Source: Desulfobulbaceae bacterium (lineage in GTDB: Bacteria > Desulfobacterota > Desulfobulbia > Desulfobulbales > Desulfobulbaceae). Taken from it: a stretch of 64,000 nt of DNA. The translations under genes were made by a program, and so were the position numbers. The notes beneath the pieces were generated by a model. It worked only from the letters and a program-made list of their open reading frames with translations, did no database searches and had not been told where the DNA came from. The stretch is taken from contig DNUE01000017.1 of the NCBI GenBank assembly GCA_003508005.1, forward strand, positions 741 through 64,740, in the 5' to 3' direction. Below, in pieces: positions 1 through 9,240 of the stretch; the stretch's first letter is position 1; each line of letters starts with the position of its first letter.

Positions 1-1
1 C

Positions 2-574
2 AAGGGGACGCACATGAGTCGCTTTATCGAGATTCTCAATCGGTTTCACGGGGAAATCAACCTCAGGAGCTTTCGCCTCATTTTGAAGGAAATGAAGGAG
101 CATCTCGATGCCGAGGCCGCGCATATGGAGATAGAGTTCCCCTATTTCCTGCAGAAAGACAGCTCCCCCGCCTCTATCGGCACCGAGCGGTACGAGTGCC
201 GGATGCATGGTTCCCTGAAAGAGGCTGATGACCTGGTGCTGGAGCTGTCCGTGCCGGTTTTTGCTCCTTCCCTGGCGGGAAGCCAGGGGGGGCTGCCCAG
301 GTCTTCGGGTCGCTGGGGAACGGTCAGGGTCGCGGTTCGCTTCAATCATTTCATCTGGATCGAGGATTTGATCGCTTTGGTGGAGGAGGGGATAGGCGAG
401 GGTGCCGGTCCGGCCGGCTCTGTTGAGTCGATAACCAGAAATCTGGGACGAATTTTTACCGGGCATTCGGCGATCTCCTGGTTCAGTATTGTTGTGGAAA
501 ACCTTGCGGAAGGCTATTCGACCTTTGCCACCCTGGAATCAGAGGACAGAGGACAGAGGACAGAAGACAGATGA
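2..574 (+). CDS. FolE2-like (GTP cyclohydrolase IB family) protein, 5'-truncated, catalytic residues missing
   Basis: The reading frame is open to the left edge, so the true start lies outside the window. The motif GTHMSRFIE, followed by MEIEFPYFLQK and FIWIEDLIALVEE, is diagnostic of the FolE2/COG1469 family, which normally opens GTP in folate and queuosine synthesis. The central segment where the family carries its Cys-Pro-Cys and His metal ligands instead reads VFAPSLAGSQGG with no Cys or His. The C-terminal His-containing motif is replaced by VVENLAEGYSTFATLE. Zn-dependent catalysis therefore looks impossible. The last roughly ten residues are encoded by a 7-bp tandem repeat, so the native C-terminus may have been overwritten. 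It could be a repurposed paralog or an early pseudogene. glyS follows after about 140 bp. Confidence 0.75.
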   Translation, partial: KGTHMSRFIEILNRFHGEINLRSFRLILKEMKEHLDAEAAHMEIEFPYFLQKDSSPASIGTERYECRMHGSLKEADDLVLELSVPVFAPSLAGSQGGLPRSSGRWGTVRVAVRFNHFIWIEDLIALVEEGIGEGAGPAGSVESITRNLGRIFTGHSAISWFSIVVENLAEGYSTFATLESEDRGQRTEDR

Positions 575-590
575 CAGATGACAGAGGACG
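542..590. repeat. Heptanucleotide tandem repeat, seven GANGACA units
   Basis: Seven consecutive 7-bp units follow the pattern G-A-(G/A/T)-G-A-C-A in perfect phase. The last unit ends in G instead of A. The array covers the stop codon of the FolE2-like gene (572-574), so the end of that protein is repeat-encoded. Confidence 0.9.
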
Positions 591-634
591 GGGCTACGTT
601 ACAACAAACAGGGGGAGGAGCTGGACTTTTACCC

Positions 635-717
635 CTTATGCCTTACGCCTTATGCCTTCAACCTTTAACCCCAAACCTTAAACCTAAACCTTGAATCGTA
701 AACCGTGAACCGTAAAT
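635..717. repeat. Degenerate heptanucleotide array running into the glyS start codon
   Basis: Twelve roughly 7-bp units (such as CTTATGC, CTTACGC, CTTAAAC, CGTAAAC and CGTGAAC) run in near-continuous 7-bp phase. One unit is 6 bp long. The final unit overlaps the ATG of glyS at 716. No Shine-Dalgarno sequence remains between the array and the start codon. Confidence 0.8.
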
Positions 718-2800
718 GAGTGAACTGCTTTTTGAAATCGGAACAGAGGAAATTCCGGCCGGATATATCCAGCCGGCCCTGAACGCCATGGCCAAGGCCG
801 CCACGTCTCGTTTTGCGGACCTGGCCCTTGCCCACGGCCAGATAGAGACCTTGGGGACCCCGCGGCGACTGACCCTGGTGGTGTGCGACCTCCAGCAGCA
901 GCAGGCGGATCTGGTCGTGGAGCACACCGGTCCGTCCCGGCAGGCAGGATTTGACGGAGAGGGCAACCCCTCAAAGGCTGCTCTTGGTTTTGCCCGATCC
1001 CGGGGGGTGGATGTGCAGGATCTCAAGGTCGTCGCCACCGCCAAGGGAGAGTATCTCATGGCCGTGGAGCATGTCAGGGGCCGCAGGGCCGCCGAGTTGC
1101 TGCCCGAGGTTCTGGCCGGCCTGGTTCGTGATATCCCTTTTCCCAAGTCCATGCGCTGGGGACAGGGCAGCATCACCTTTGCCCGGCCCATCCAGTGGCT
1201 GCTGGTGCTGCTCGATGGTCAGGCAGTCCCTTTGAGCATCGACAATATCAGCTCGGGTGCGACAACCTGGGGCCATCGCTTCATGGCTCCCCGGCCGCTG
1301 ACGGTTTCCTGCCTTGCCGATTACCTGACGCAGTTGCGGGATAATTACGTGCTGGTTGACCAGGCAGAGCGGCGTGCGGCGGTGGTTGCCGAGGTGCAGC
1401 AGGCTGTGGCCAGGTGGGCTGGCGAGCCGGGGGCGACGCCCCTCCTGGATGAGGGCCTGGTCGACACGGTGACCAACCTGGTGGAGATCCCCTGGGGGGT
1501 ATGCGGCAGCTTTGATACCAAGTTCCTTGAATTGCCCGGCGAGGTGCTGATCACCTCCATGCGGGAGCATCAGAAGTATTTTCCGGTAGCAGGCAGTGAT
1601 GGCCGGCTCCTGCCCCGCTTTGTCGCGATCAACAATACCCGGATCGACGACCGTGACCTTGCGGTGAACGGGCATCAGAGGGTGCTGCGCGCCCGGCTTG
1701 AGGATGCGCTTTTCTTTTTTCGTGAGGACAAAAAGAGAAAACTTGCCGACCGGCGGGAGGGACTGGCAGGGATCGTCTTTCAGAACAAACTGGGCACTAT
1801 GCTTGCCAAGAGCGAGCGGGTGGCAAGGCTGGCACGTCTGCTGGCCGAGCGGATCGCACCGGCCAGCGTTGCCTCTGTTACGAGGGCGGCGGAACTTGCC
1901 AAGTGCGACCTGCTTACCGCCATGGTCGGAGAGTTCCCCACCCTGCAGGGTATCATGGGCCGCCAGTACGCCCTGGCGGACGGTGAGCCTGTCGAAGTCG
2001 CGAACGCGATTTTCGAGCATTACAAGCCGGTCCGCGCCGGTGGCGAACTGCCGGAACAGATCGTCGGGGCTATCGTCGGCATGGCGGACCGCATCGACAC
2101 CCTGGCCGGCTGCTTTGCCATTGGCGAGAAGCCCACCGGCACTACCGATCCCTTCGGACTCCGGCGCCAGGCTCTGGGTCTGCTCCATATTATCCTGGGA
2201 CACAAGCTCCATCTTTCCCTGGCGGATCTGACCCGGGGAGCCCTCGCCGGCTACCAGGGGGACATCGACATGGTACCGGACGCTGCCGAGCAGATGCTGG
2301 AGTTTATCCGGCTGCGCTTTGAAAACGACCGGATTGCCGCCGGCCAGAGGCCCGAAGTGGTCGCTGCGGCTGTTGCTGCAGGATTTGATGATGCAGTCGA
2401 CTGTCTCGCCCGCATCCTTGCCCTGGAGGCCATCCGCACCAGGGAGGAGTTTGCGGTGCTGGCCGGCTCCTTCAAGCGGATCAGAAATATCATCAAGGAC
2501 AACAAGCAGATCGCTATTGACGAGAATTTGCTTGCTGGCGACGAAGAGAAAAACCTCTTCGTCACCCTGCGCAGTGTGCAGCGGCAGACCGAACCCCTGC
2601 TGCAGAACCTGCGGTATGAGGAAGCTCTGGCCGCAATGCTGCAGATGAAGGAACCGGTGGACCGGTTTTTTGACAAGGTCATGGTCATGACCGATGACCC
2701 TGCTGTACGGCAGAACAGGCTCAACCTGCTCACCGCTCTGGGCGAGGTAGTGCTGCAGGTCGGCGACATCTCGAGGATGCATCAGGGTCCGTTGGTGTAA
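716..2800 (+). CDS. glyS: Glycyl-tRNA synthetase beta subunit
   Basis: The 694-residue product matches the usual length of bacterial GlyS, the beta subunit of the alpha2beta2 glycyl-tRNA synthetase, which contributes tRNA recognition and the HD/anticodon-binding regions. The N-terminus LLFEIGTEEIPAGY is the family signature. Internal signatures include MREHQKYFPV and RFVAINNTRID near residue 300, and the DPFGLRRQALG segment near 480. The C-terminal DALR-like region contains VMVMTDDPAVRQNRLNLL. The glyQ partner is not inside the window. The start codon abuts a heptanucleotide repeat array and has no visible ribosome binding site, which is unusual for an essential gene. Confidence 0.97.
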   Translation: MSELLFEIGTEEIPAGYIQPALNAMAKAATSRFADLALAHGQIETLGTPRRLTLVVCDLQQQQADLVVEHTGPSRQAGFDGEGNPSKAALGFARSRGVDVQDLKVVATAKGEYLMAVEHVRGRRAAELLPEVLAGLVRDIPFPKSMRWGQGSITFARPIQWLLVLLDGQAVPLSIDNISSGATTWGHRFMAPRPLTVSCLADYLTQLRDNYVLVDQAERRAAVVAEVQQAVARWAGEPGATPLLDEGLVDTVTNLVEIPWGVCGSFDTKFLELPGEVLITSMREHQKYFPVAGSDGRLLPRFVAINNTRIDDRDLAVNGHQRVLRARLEDALFFFREDKKRKLADRREGLAGIVFQNKLGTMLAKSERVARLARLLAERIAPASVASVTRAAELAKCDLLTAMVGEFPTLQGIMGRQYALADGEPVEVANAIFEHYKPVRAGGELPEQIVGAIVGMADRIDTLAGCFAIGEKPTGTTDPFGLRRQALGLLHIILGHKLHLSLADLTRGALAGYQGDIDMVPDAAEQMLEFIRLRFENDRIAAGQRPEVVAAAVAAGFDDAVDCLARILALEAIRTREEFAVLAGSFKRIRNIIKDNKQIAIDENLLAGDEEKNLFVTLRSVQRQTEPLLQNLRYEEALAAMLQMKEPVDRFFDKVMVMTDDPAVRQNRLNLLTALGEVVLQVGDISRMHQGPLV

Positions 2801-2994
2801 GGCCTCTGCCGGCCAATATTCCGGTCCAGGTTCCTCGCTCTCAGGGGGCCGCCTGACCCTGCAAGACGCCTTTGTCCGCACCTTTGCCTGCCGCTGAGGT
2901 GGGCAGGATATTCCCTCTCTGGCTTCGTCGTTTTTTCATTATTGATAACCATCTGTATTCTTGAAAGAAAAGTATTGTCAACTCCAGGGCTTAC

Positions 2995-3023
2995 TTGACG
3001 AAAGGAGGAACTGATGTTATTTA
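2995..3023 (+). promoter_or_regulatory. Sigma-70 type promoter of tRNA-Leu
   Basis: A TTGACG -35 box (2995-3000), a 17-bp spacer and a TATTTA -10 box (3018-3023) place transcription initiation a few bases before the tRNA at 3036. Assigned by inspection only. Confidence 0.5.
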
Positions 3024-3035
3024 TTACTGTTCAGC

Positions 3036-3121
3036 GCGAGAGTGGCGGAACTGGTAGACGCACTAGACTTAGGATCTAGCGCACTCCGTGCGTGGGGGTT
3101 CAACTCCCCCCTCTCGCACCA
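3036..3121 (+). tRNA. tRNA-Leu(UAG)
   Basis: An 86-nt cloverleaf with acceptor arms GCGAGAG/CTCTCGC, a CTAGA/TCTAG anticodon stem around loop CTTAGGA (anticodon TAG), a long variable arm, the T arm GGGGGTTCAACTCCCCC, discriminator A and an encoded CCA (3119-3121). The long variable arm and anticodon fit a class II leucine tRNA. Confidence 0.97.
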
Positions 3122-3231
3122 GTTCGGCGAAAAAGTGTTCTGAATTCTGTTGGATACACCCCTAGCATGACTGTTGCAAAATATGGCACAAGAGGACGCC
3201 CGCGGGCATAACGGAGAAGAGGAAGAATTCC

Positions 3232-4524
3232 ATGGATGTTGTTGTTGAAAATGAAAATGAACTGACCAGAAAACTGTCCATCACCCTGCCGGAAGAGCAG
3301 GTCAGCAAAGAATTGGATAAGGCCTATGCCAAGTTGAACAAGGAGGTCAGTCTCAAGGGGTTTCGCCGCGGCAAGGTTCCGCTCACGGTTTTGAAGAAGA
3401 ATTTCCGGGAAAAGGTGGAGGCCGAGGTCGGGGAACAGCTTGTCCAGGCTTCCTACTTTGATGCCATCGAGCAGGAGAAGATCGATGCGGTGGTGCATCC
3501 GATGATCAGGGAGCACGCCTTCCGGGAAGACGGCACCTTTGTCTATGTGGCCGAGGTGGACGTCAAGCCGGTGTTTGGGCTGAACCGCTACAAGGGCCTG
3601 GAGATCGAGAAGCCCGCCACCACGGTGACCGATGCCGAAGTGGAGGCGAGGATTGAGGCTTTGCGCCGGGAACACAGCGTGCTGCGGAGTGCGGACGATG
3701 ATTACCTCATCGCCAGGGACGATATTGCGATTGTTGATTTTCAAGGGTTCCACGACGGCAAGGCCATGAAGGAGGTCCACAACGAGAATTATTCGGTTGA
3801 TGTCGGTTCCGGAAGCCTGGGCGAGGAGTTTGAGCAAAAGCTCATCGGCCTGAAAAGGGGTGACAAGACCCTCTACGAGGTGGAGTTCCCCGCTGACTAC
3901 CCCAATCCCGTTCTTGCCGGCAAGAAGGTGGAGTTCAAGGTGGACGTCAAGGGGGTCAGACAGCGCATCCGCCCAGAGGTGGACGATGAGTTCGCCAAGG
4001 ATGTCAATGAGGAGTACCAAAGCGTGGCTGACCTGAAGGAAGGCATCAGCAAGCAGCTCCATGCGCAGAAGGAGGCCACCCTGGAAGGTGACCTGGACGA
4101 CAGGATCATGAACAAGTTGATCGAGGAGAACAACTTTGCCATCCCCAAGCGCCTGGTGGCCTTCGAAATCGAGGAAATGATCAAGCAGACCGAGGGAAAA
4201 CTGGAGCGCAGCGGTCTGACCCTGGAATCAGCAGGCCTGAACCGCGACGACCTGGTAAAAAAGAACGAGGAAGTGGCGGAAAAACGGGTCAGGGGTGATT
4301 TTATCCTGAAAAAGGTGGCGGAACTTGAGTCCATCAAGATCGAGGACGAGGATCTCGAGCGCGGCTACCAGCGCATCGCCAACCAGTACAACATGAGCGT
4401 GGCCGAGGTGAAGCAGTTCTTCAAGCGCCGGGAAGAGGTGCTGCCTTTTGTCAACGAGCTGCTCAACGAAAAGATTCTGCGCTTTCTGCGGGAAGCTGCC
4501 CAGATAAAGGAAGTGACCGCATAG
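3232..4524 (+). CDS. tig: Trigger factor, ribosome-associated chaperone/prolyl isomerase
   Basis: The 430-residue protein has the three-part trigger factor layout. The N-terminal ribosome-binding domain carries the signature FRRGKVP near residue 45 (GFRRGKVPLTVLKK). A central FKBP-type PPIase domain occupies about 150-240, and a helical C-terminal chaperone domain follows. It binds nascent chains at the ribosomal exit. The gene heads the classic tig-clpP-clpX-lon order, which links folding and ATP-dependent proteolysis. A purine-rich Shine-Dalgarno (GAGGAAG) lies just upstream of the ATG. It follows tRNA-Leu by 110 bp and no separate strong promoter is obvious there. Confidence 0.97.
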   Translation: MDVVVENENELTRKLSITLPEEQVSKELDKAYAKLNKEVSLKGFRRGKVPLTVLKKNFREKVEAEVGEQLVQASYFDAIEQEKIDAVVHPMIREHAFREDGTFVYVAEVDVKPVFGLNRYKGLEIEKPATTVTDAEVEARIEALRREHSVLRSADDDYLIARDDIAIVDFQGFHDGKAMKEVHNENYSVDVGSGSLGEEFEQKLIGLKRGDKTLYEVEFPADYPNPVLAGKKVEFKVDVKGVRQRIRPEVDDEFAKDVNEEYQSVADLKEGISKQLHAQKEATLEGDLDDRIMNKLIEENNFAIPKRLVAFEIEEMIKQTEGKLERSGLTLESAGLNRDDLVKKNEEVAEKRVRGDFILKKVAELESIKIEDEDLERGYQRIANQYNMSVAEVKQFFKRREEVLPFVNELLNEKILRFLREAAQIKEVTA

Positions 4525-4667
4525 ACGGACGCCTTCGGCAGCCTCCCTGCTCCAGTACGCCCTGGACACGAGGAGCTGCCGCGTTTGGATTTCCTTGTTA
4601 TTGGGTCCATTTTTTGCTATCATTTTATTAAAGATACCAATACCTCAGGTGGTGCGGGAGAATGCTT

Positions 4668-5276
4668 ATGAACCTGATTCCCATGGTGATCGAACAGAGC
4701 CCCCGGGGTGAACGGGCCTTCGACATCTATTCTCGTCTGCTCAAGGAGCGGATCATCTTTCTCGGCACCGCCGTGACTGACGAAATTGCCAGCCTGATCA
4801 TCGCCCAACTCCTGTTTCTGGAGGCCGATGATCCGGAAAAGGACATCACCTTTTATATCAATTCGCCGGGCGGTACGGTGACCGCCGGTTTGGCGATCTA
4901 CGATACTATGCAGTACGTCCGCTGCAATGTCGCCACCCTGTGCATGGGGCAGGCCGCCTCCATGGGCGCGCTGCTGCTCGCAGCCGGCGCTCAGGGCAAG
5001 AGGTTCACCCTGCCGAATTCCCGGATCATGATCCACCAGCCCATGGGCGGCTTTCAGGGACAGGCAACGGACGTTGATATCCAGGCCCGGGAGATCCTCC
5101 GGATGCGCGAGGACTTGAACAAAATCCTGGCCAAGCACACCGGCAAGACGATCAAGAAGGTGCAGGCGGACACCGAGCGCGATTACTTTATGAACGCCGA
5201 GGAGGCCTGCAAGTACGGCATCGTCGATAAGGTTCTTTTCAGTCGCGCGAGAACGGATCAAGAGAAGGGCAAATGA
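4668..5276 (+). CDS. clpP: ATP-dependent Clp protease proteolytic subunit
   Basis: ClpP is the serine peptidase barrel that degrades substrates unfolded by ClpX. The catalytic serine sits in GQAASMGALLL (about residue 98), the histidine in MIHQPMGG (about 123), and the acid follows in the TERDYFMNAEEA region. Two in-frame ATGs exist, at 4662 and 4668. The GGGAG at 4656-4660 is 7 nt from the second but only 1 nt from the first, so 4668 was chosen, giving 202 residues with a typical MNLIPMVIEQ start. The stop codon overlaps the clpX start (ATGA), indicating translational coupling. Confidence 0.98.
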   Translation: MNLIPMVIEQSPRGERAFDIYSRLLKERIIFLGTAVTDEIASLIIAQLLFLEADDPEKDITFYINSPGGTVTAGLAIYDTMQYVRCNVATLCMGQAASMGALLLAAGAQGKRFTLPNSRIMIHQPMGGFQGQATDVDIQAREILRMREDLNKILAKHTGKTIKKVQADTERDYFMNAEEACKYGIVDKVLFSRARTDQEKGK

Positions 5277-6541
5277 AAGATGATTTTATCAACAACCAGA
5301 TGATTTCCTGCTCCTGTTCCTTCTGCGGAAAGGGCCAGGAGGAAGTCAACAAGCTTGTTGCCGGCCCCAATGTCTATATCTGCGACGAGTGCATCGATCT
5401 GTGCAACGAAATCGTGCAGGACTCCGTGGAAGGGGTCAAGGATGGAGACGGCCGGCTCAATGTGCTCAAGCCCAAGGAGATCTTCGCCCACCTCAATGAA
5501 TATATCATCGGCCAGGATTTTGCCAAAAAGGTCCTGGCTGTTGCGGTCCACAACCATTACAAGCGGATCGAGTCCCGGCCCACCGGGAAGGCGGATGAGG
5601 TTGAGCTGCAGAAAAGCAATATCATCCTGATCGGTCCCACCGGCAGCGGCAAGACCCTGATGGCCCAGACCCTGGCCAAAATCCTCAACGTGCCCTTTAC
5701 TATTGCCGATGCCACAACGCTGACCGAGGCAGGCTACGTGGGCGAGGACGTGGAGAATATCCTGGTCAACCTGCTCCAGGCCGCGGACTATGATATCGAG
5801 CTGGCCGAGAAAGGGATCATCTACATCGATGAGATCGACAAGATCGCCCGCAAGGCGGACAGCCCATCGCTGACCCGGGATGTCTCCGGAGAAGGCGTGC
5901 AGCAGGCCCTGCTCAAGATCATCGAGGGGACCATGGCCTCGGTGCCGCCGAAAGGAGGCCGCAAGCATCCGCAGCAGGAGTTGGTGCGGATCAACACCAC
6001 CAACATCCTGTTCATCTGCGGCGGCGCCTTTGTCGGCCTGGACACGGTGATCAAGAGGCGCTCCGGGAGCAAGTCCATCGGCTTCGGCGCCAAGGTGATC
6101 GAGGAAACCAAAAAGGAGTTCGGCGAGATCATTGAAGACATCCAGCCCGAGGACCTGCTCAAGTTCGGGCTGATTCCTGAACTGGTCGGCCGCCTGCCGG
6201 TGATCGCCACCATGACTGAACTCTCGGAGGAGGACTTGATCCGCATCCTCAAAGAGCCGCGAAACGCTCTGACCAAGCAGTACCAGAAACTGTTCGAGTT
6301 CGAGGGCATCACCCTGCGCTTTACCAGCGGAGCGCTGAAGGCCATCGCCGTCAAGGCCTTGCAGAGAAAGTCAGGTGCCCGCGGCCTGCGTTCCGTCATG
6401 GAAGAAGCCATGCTTGAGGTAATGTTCGAGCTGCCGTCAGAGACCAAGGTGACCGAATGCGTGGTCAACGAGCAGGTCATTACCAATGGCGAGTATCCGG
6501 TGGTTCTGTATGAAAATGCGGAAACCAAGAAAAGTGCCTGA
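5273..6541 (+). CDS. clpX: ATP-dependent Clp protease ATP-binding subunit
   Basis: ClpX is the hexameric AAA+ unfoldase partner of ClpP. The N-terminal zinc-binding domain shows CSFC (C15, C18) and CDEC (C37, C40). Walker A is GPTGSGKT at 121-128. Walker B lies in IIYIDEIDK, and the GYVGEDVE segment precedes it. The conserved C-terminal KSGARGLRSVMEEAMLE sensor-2 region is intact. At 422 residues the length is normal. The gene overlaps clpP by 4 bp and is followed 7 bp later by lon, so clpP-clpX-lon form one transcription unit. Confidence 0.98.
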   Translation: MKDDFINNQMISCSCSFCGKGQEEVNKLVAGPNVYICDECIDLCNEIVQDSVEGVKDGDGRLNVLKPKEIFAHLNEYIIGQDFAKKVLAVAVHNHYKRIESRPTGKADEVELQKSNIILIGPTGSGKTLMAQTLAKILNVPFTIADATTLTEAGYVGEDVENILVNLLQAADYDIELAEKGIIYIDEIDKIARKADSPSLTRDVSGEGVQQALLKIIEGTMASVPPKGGRKHPQQELVRINTTNILFICGGAFVGLDTVIKRRSGSKSIGFGAKVIEETKKEFGEIIEDIQPEDLLKFGLIPELVGRLPVIATMTELSEEDLIRILKEPRNALTKQYQKLFEFEGITLRFTSGALKAIAVKALQRKSGARGLRSVMEEAMLEVMFELPSETKVTECVVNEQVITNGEYPVVLYENAETKKSA

Positions 6542-6548
6542 GAAAGAT

Positions 6549-8954
6549 ATGAGTGAGTGTACATTGAGAAATTATCCGTTGATGCCCCTGCGGGATATCG
6601 TCATTTTTTCCGGGATGGTAGCCCCCCTGGTGGTGGGCAGGAAGAAGTCCATCAATGCGCTGGAATTCGCGATGGAGAATCGCTCCCTGATCTTTCTGGT
6701 CAGCCAGAAGGAGGTCACCGTCGAGGACCCCAAGCAGGAACACCTGTATACCACGGGCACGCTGGCTACGGTAATGCAGCTCCTGCGGCTGCCGGACGGC
6801 ACCATCAAGGCGCTGGTGGAAGGCAAGCGCCGGGCAAGGATCACCCGCTTCCTCGAAGCGGAGCCATTTTACACCGTTGAGGTGGAAGATCTGCCGGACA
6901 GGGATACCGAGGGCCCGGAACTGGAGGCCTACGGGCGCGAACTGATGCGGGTGTTCGAGGAGTTTTCCCAGGTCAATAAAAAAATTCCCAGGGAGGTCCT
7001 GGCCTCCCTTGCCGGGATGGAAAATGTTTCCCGGCTTGCGGATACGATCGCCTCGCACCTCATCCTCAAGACCAGCCAGAAGCAGGAGATCCTGGAAACC
7101 GTTTCCCTGCCTGACCGGATCGCCTTCCTGCTGGAGGCGATTTACCGAGAGGTTGAGCTCTCCGAATTTGAAAAGACCATCCAGGCCAAGGTCAAGAAGA
7201 AGATGGCCGAAACCCAGCGCAACTACTACCTGGGGGAGAAGATCAAGGCCATCCAGGAGGAGATGGGCCACGGCGAGGGGTGCGATGACATCTGCGAACT
7301 GGAGGAGGCCATTGCCAAGAAAACCCTGCCGGACGTGGTCCGGGACAAGTTGACCAAGGAGTTGAAAAAGCTCCGGCAGATTCCGCCCATGTCCGCGGAA
7401 ACCACCGTGGTCCGCAACTATATCGACGCGATCATCAGCCTGCCCTGGTCGAAAAAATGCGACTCCCGGATTGATATCCTCAAGGCCGAGCAGGTGCTGG
7501 ACGAGGATCACTATGGCCTGAAAAAGCCCAAGGAGCGCATTCTGGAGTATTTGGCGGTGCAGGCCCAGGTGAAGAAGATCAAGGGGCCGATACTCTGTTT
7601 GGTGGGGCCTCCCGGCGTCGGCAAGACCTCCATCTGCAAGTCCATCGCCCGGGCCATGGACCGCAAGTTCATCAGGCTGTCCCTGGGCGGCGTCCGTGAC
7701 GAGGCCGAAATCCGGGGCCACCGCCGCACCTATATCGGGGCCATGCCCGGCAAGATCATCCTCTCCATGCAGAAGGCGGAGGTGATCAACCCGGTCTTCT
7801 GCCTGGACGAGGTGGACAAGATGAGCACGGATTTTCGGGGGGATCCTTCCTCCGCCCTTCTCGAAGTTCTGGACCCGGAACAGAACTTCGCCTTCAACGA
7901 CCACTATCTGGACCTGGATTATGACCTGTCCCAGGTTTTTTTCATCACCACCGCCAACAATCTGCACGGGATCCCGGTACCCCTGCAGGACCGGATGGAG
8001 ATCATCAGGCTGAACGGGTACACCGAGGAGGAAAAGCTGCGGATTGCTGAGGGGTTCCTGGTACCCAAGCAGCTGGAGGCCAACGGCTTCAAGGCCGGGG
8101 ACATTCATTTCACGGACGAGGCCCTGTTGGAGATGGTCCGACGCTACACCCGCGAGGCCGGTGTCCGCAGTCTGGAGCGTGCTATTGCCTCCATCTGCAG
8201 GAAAGTGGCCCGGGACCGCCTGAAAAAGAAGCATTTGGACAAGATCTATCGGATCACCAAGCAAGGGGTGGGCCGCTACCTCGGGGTGGCCAAGTATCGC
8301 TACGGCCTGGCGGAGGAGCAGGATGCCATCGGCCTGGCCACCGGCATGGCCTGGACCGAGGTGGGCGGAGAGCTGCTGCAGATCGAATCCACCCTGATGC
8401 CCGGATCCGGCAAGCTGACGGTCACCGGCAAACTGGGGGACGTCATGCAGGAATCGGCGCAAGCCGCCATGTCCTATGTTCGTTCGCGCGCAATGCGCCT
8501 GGGGCTGGAAACTGACTTTTACCAGAAGATCGACCTGCATATCCATGTCCCCGAGGGGGCCATTCCCAAGGATGGTCCTTCGGCGGGCATCACCATCGCC
8601 ACCAGCATTGTTTCCGCCCTGCTGAAGATTCCGGTCAACCGGCAGTTGGCCATGACCGGGGAGATAACCCTGCGCGGCAGGGTGCTGCCCATCGGCGGCC
8701 TGACGGAAAAGCTTTTGGCGGCAAAAAGGGGAAATATCACCCAGGTACTGATCCCAAGGGAGAACGAACGGGACCTGAAGGAGGTGCCGCAGCGTATCCG
8801 CGCCAGCCTGACTGTGGACCTGGTGGATAACATGGACGAGGTGCTGCAGAAGGCGCTGCTGGTCAGGGAAGGGGAGGAACTGTTCAAGGACGTGCCGCTG
8901 GAATCCCTGTACAAGGATTTCACCATGTCGTCCCACAACGCACCGGCCCACTGA
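6549..8954 (+). CDS. lon: ATP-dependent Lon protease
   Basis: Lon is a homo-oligomeric AAA+ serine protease that removes misfolded and regulatory proteins. An in-frame ATG lies inside clpX (6486), but the start at 6549, just after the clpX stop, gives a normal 801-residue protein beginning MSECTLRNYPLMPLRD. The order is LAN substrate-binding domain, coiled linker, AAA+ module with Walker A GPPGVGKT (about residue 353), then the peptidase domain. The catalytic Ser is in PKDGPSAGI (about 678) and the Lys in GGLTEKLLAA (about 721), matching E. coli numbering closely. Confidence 0.97.
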   Translation: MSECTLRNYPLMPLRDIVIFSGMVAPLVVGRKKSINALEFAMENRSLIFLVSQKEVTVEDPKQEHLYTTGTLATVMQLLRLPDGTIKALVEGKRRARITRFLEAEPFYTVEVEDLPDRDTEGPELEAYGRELMRVFEEFSQVNKKIPREVLASLAGMENVSRLADTIASHLILKTSQKQEILETVSLPDRIAFLLEAIYREVELSEFEKTIQAKVKKKMAETQRNYYLGEKIKAIQEEMGHGEGCDDICELEEAIAKKTLPDVVRDKLTKELKKLRQIPPMSAETTVVRNYIDAIISLPWSKKCDSRIDILKAEQVLDEDHYGLKKPKERILEYLAVQAQVKKIKGPILCLVGPPGVGKTSICKSIARAMDRKFIRLSLGGVRDEAEIRGHRRTYIGAMPGKIILSMQKAEVINPVFCLDEVDKMSTDFRGDPSSALLEVLDPEQNFAFNDHYLDLDYDLSQVFFITTANNLHGIPVPLQDRMEIIRLNGYTEEEKLRIAEGFLVPKQLEANGFKAGDIHFTDEALLEMVRRYTREAGVRSLERAIASICRKVARDRLKKKHLDKIYRITKQGVGRYLGVAKYRYGLAEEQDAIGLATGMAWTEVGGELLQIESTLMPGSGKLTVTGKLGDVMQESAQAAMSYVRSRAMRLGLETDFYQKIDLHIHVPEGAIPKDGPSAGITIATSIVSALLKIPVNRQLAMTGEITLRGRVLPIGGLTEKLLAAKRGNITQVLIPRENERDLKEVPQRIRASLTVDLVDNMDEVLQKALLVREGEELFKDVPLESLYKDFTMSSHNAPAH

Positions 8955-9023
8955 CCGTTTGCCTAAGATGGCTGGGTGATGCGCCGGAAACGGGTGCGGC
9001 GCAAGGGATTCCCGCTTTTTTCC

Positions 9024-9052
9024 TTGACGGGGAAAGGTTATCCTGCTAAATA
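9024..9052 (+). promoter_or_regulatory. Promoter for the tRNA-Val/tRNA-Asp unit
   Basis: TTGACG (9024-9029) is followed by a 17-bp spacer and TAAATA (9047-9052), about 15 bp before the first tRNA base. It is the same TTGACG-type -35 box as upstream of tRNA-Leu. Confidence 0.45.
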
Positions 9053-9066
9053 CCTCACATCTTTGC

Positions 9067-9142
9067 GGGCGGATAGCTCAGCTGGGAGAGCATCGGCCTT
9101 ACAAGCCGAGGGTCACAGGTTCGATCCCTGTTCCGCCCACCA
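9067..9142 (+). tRNA. tRNA-Val(UAC)
   Basis: A 76-nt cloverleaf with acceptor GGGCGGA/TCCGCCC, D arm GCTCAGCTGGGAGAGC, an anticodon stem-loop TCGGC-CTTACAA-GCCGA (anticodon TAC), T arm ACAGGTTCGATCCCTGT, discriminator A and an encoded CCA. Confidence 0.97.
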
Positions 9143-9157
9143 ATAAACTTAATTTCT

Positions 9158-9234
<77 letters not shown>

Positions 9235-9240
9235 GAAAAA

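Noticed and set aside
971..2881. 636-codon antisense frame opposite glyS
   Set aside because: Product is low-complexity and family-free; the opposite strand encodes a textbook GlyS. It is a shadow of high GC third positions.
6480..8951. 823-codon antisense frame opposite lon
   Set aside because: Same reason: it mirrors the lon codon pattern and shows no domain.
8980..9003. TGCGCCG/CGGCGCA hairpin after lon as a terminator
   Set aside because: Stem is short with a 10-nt loop and no adjacent T-run; it was not supported strongly enough to list.
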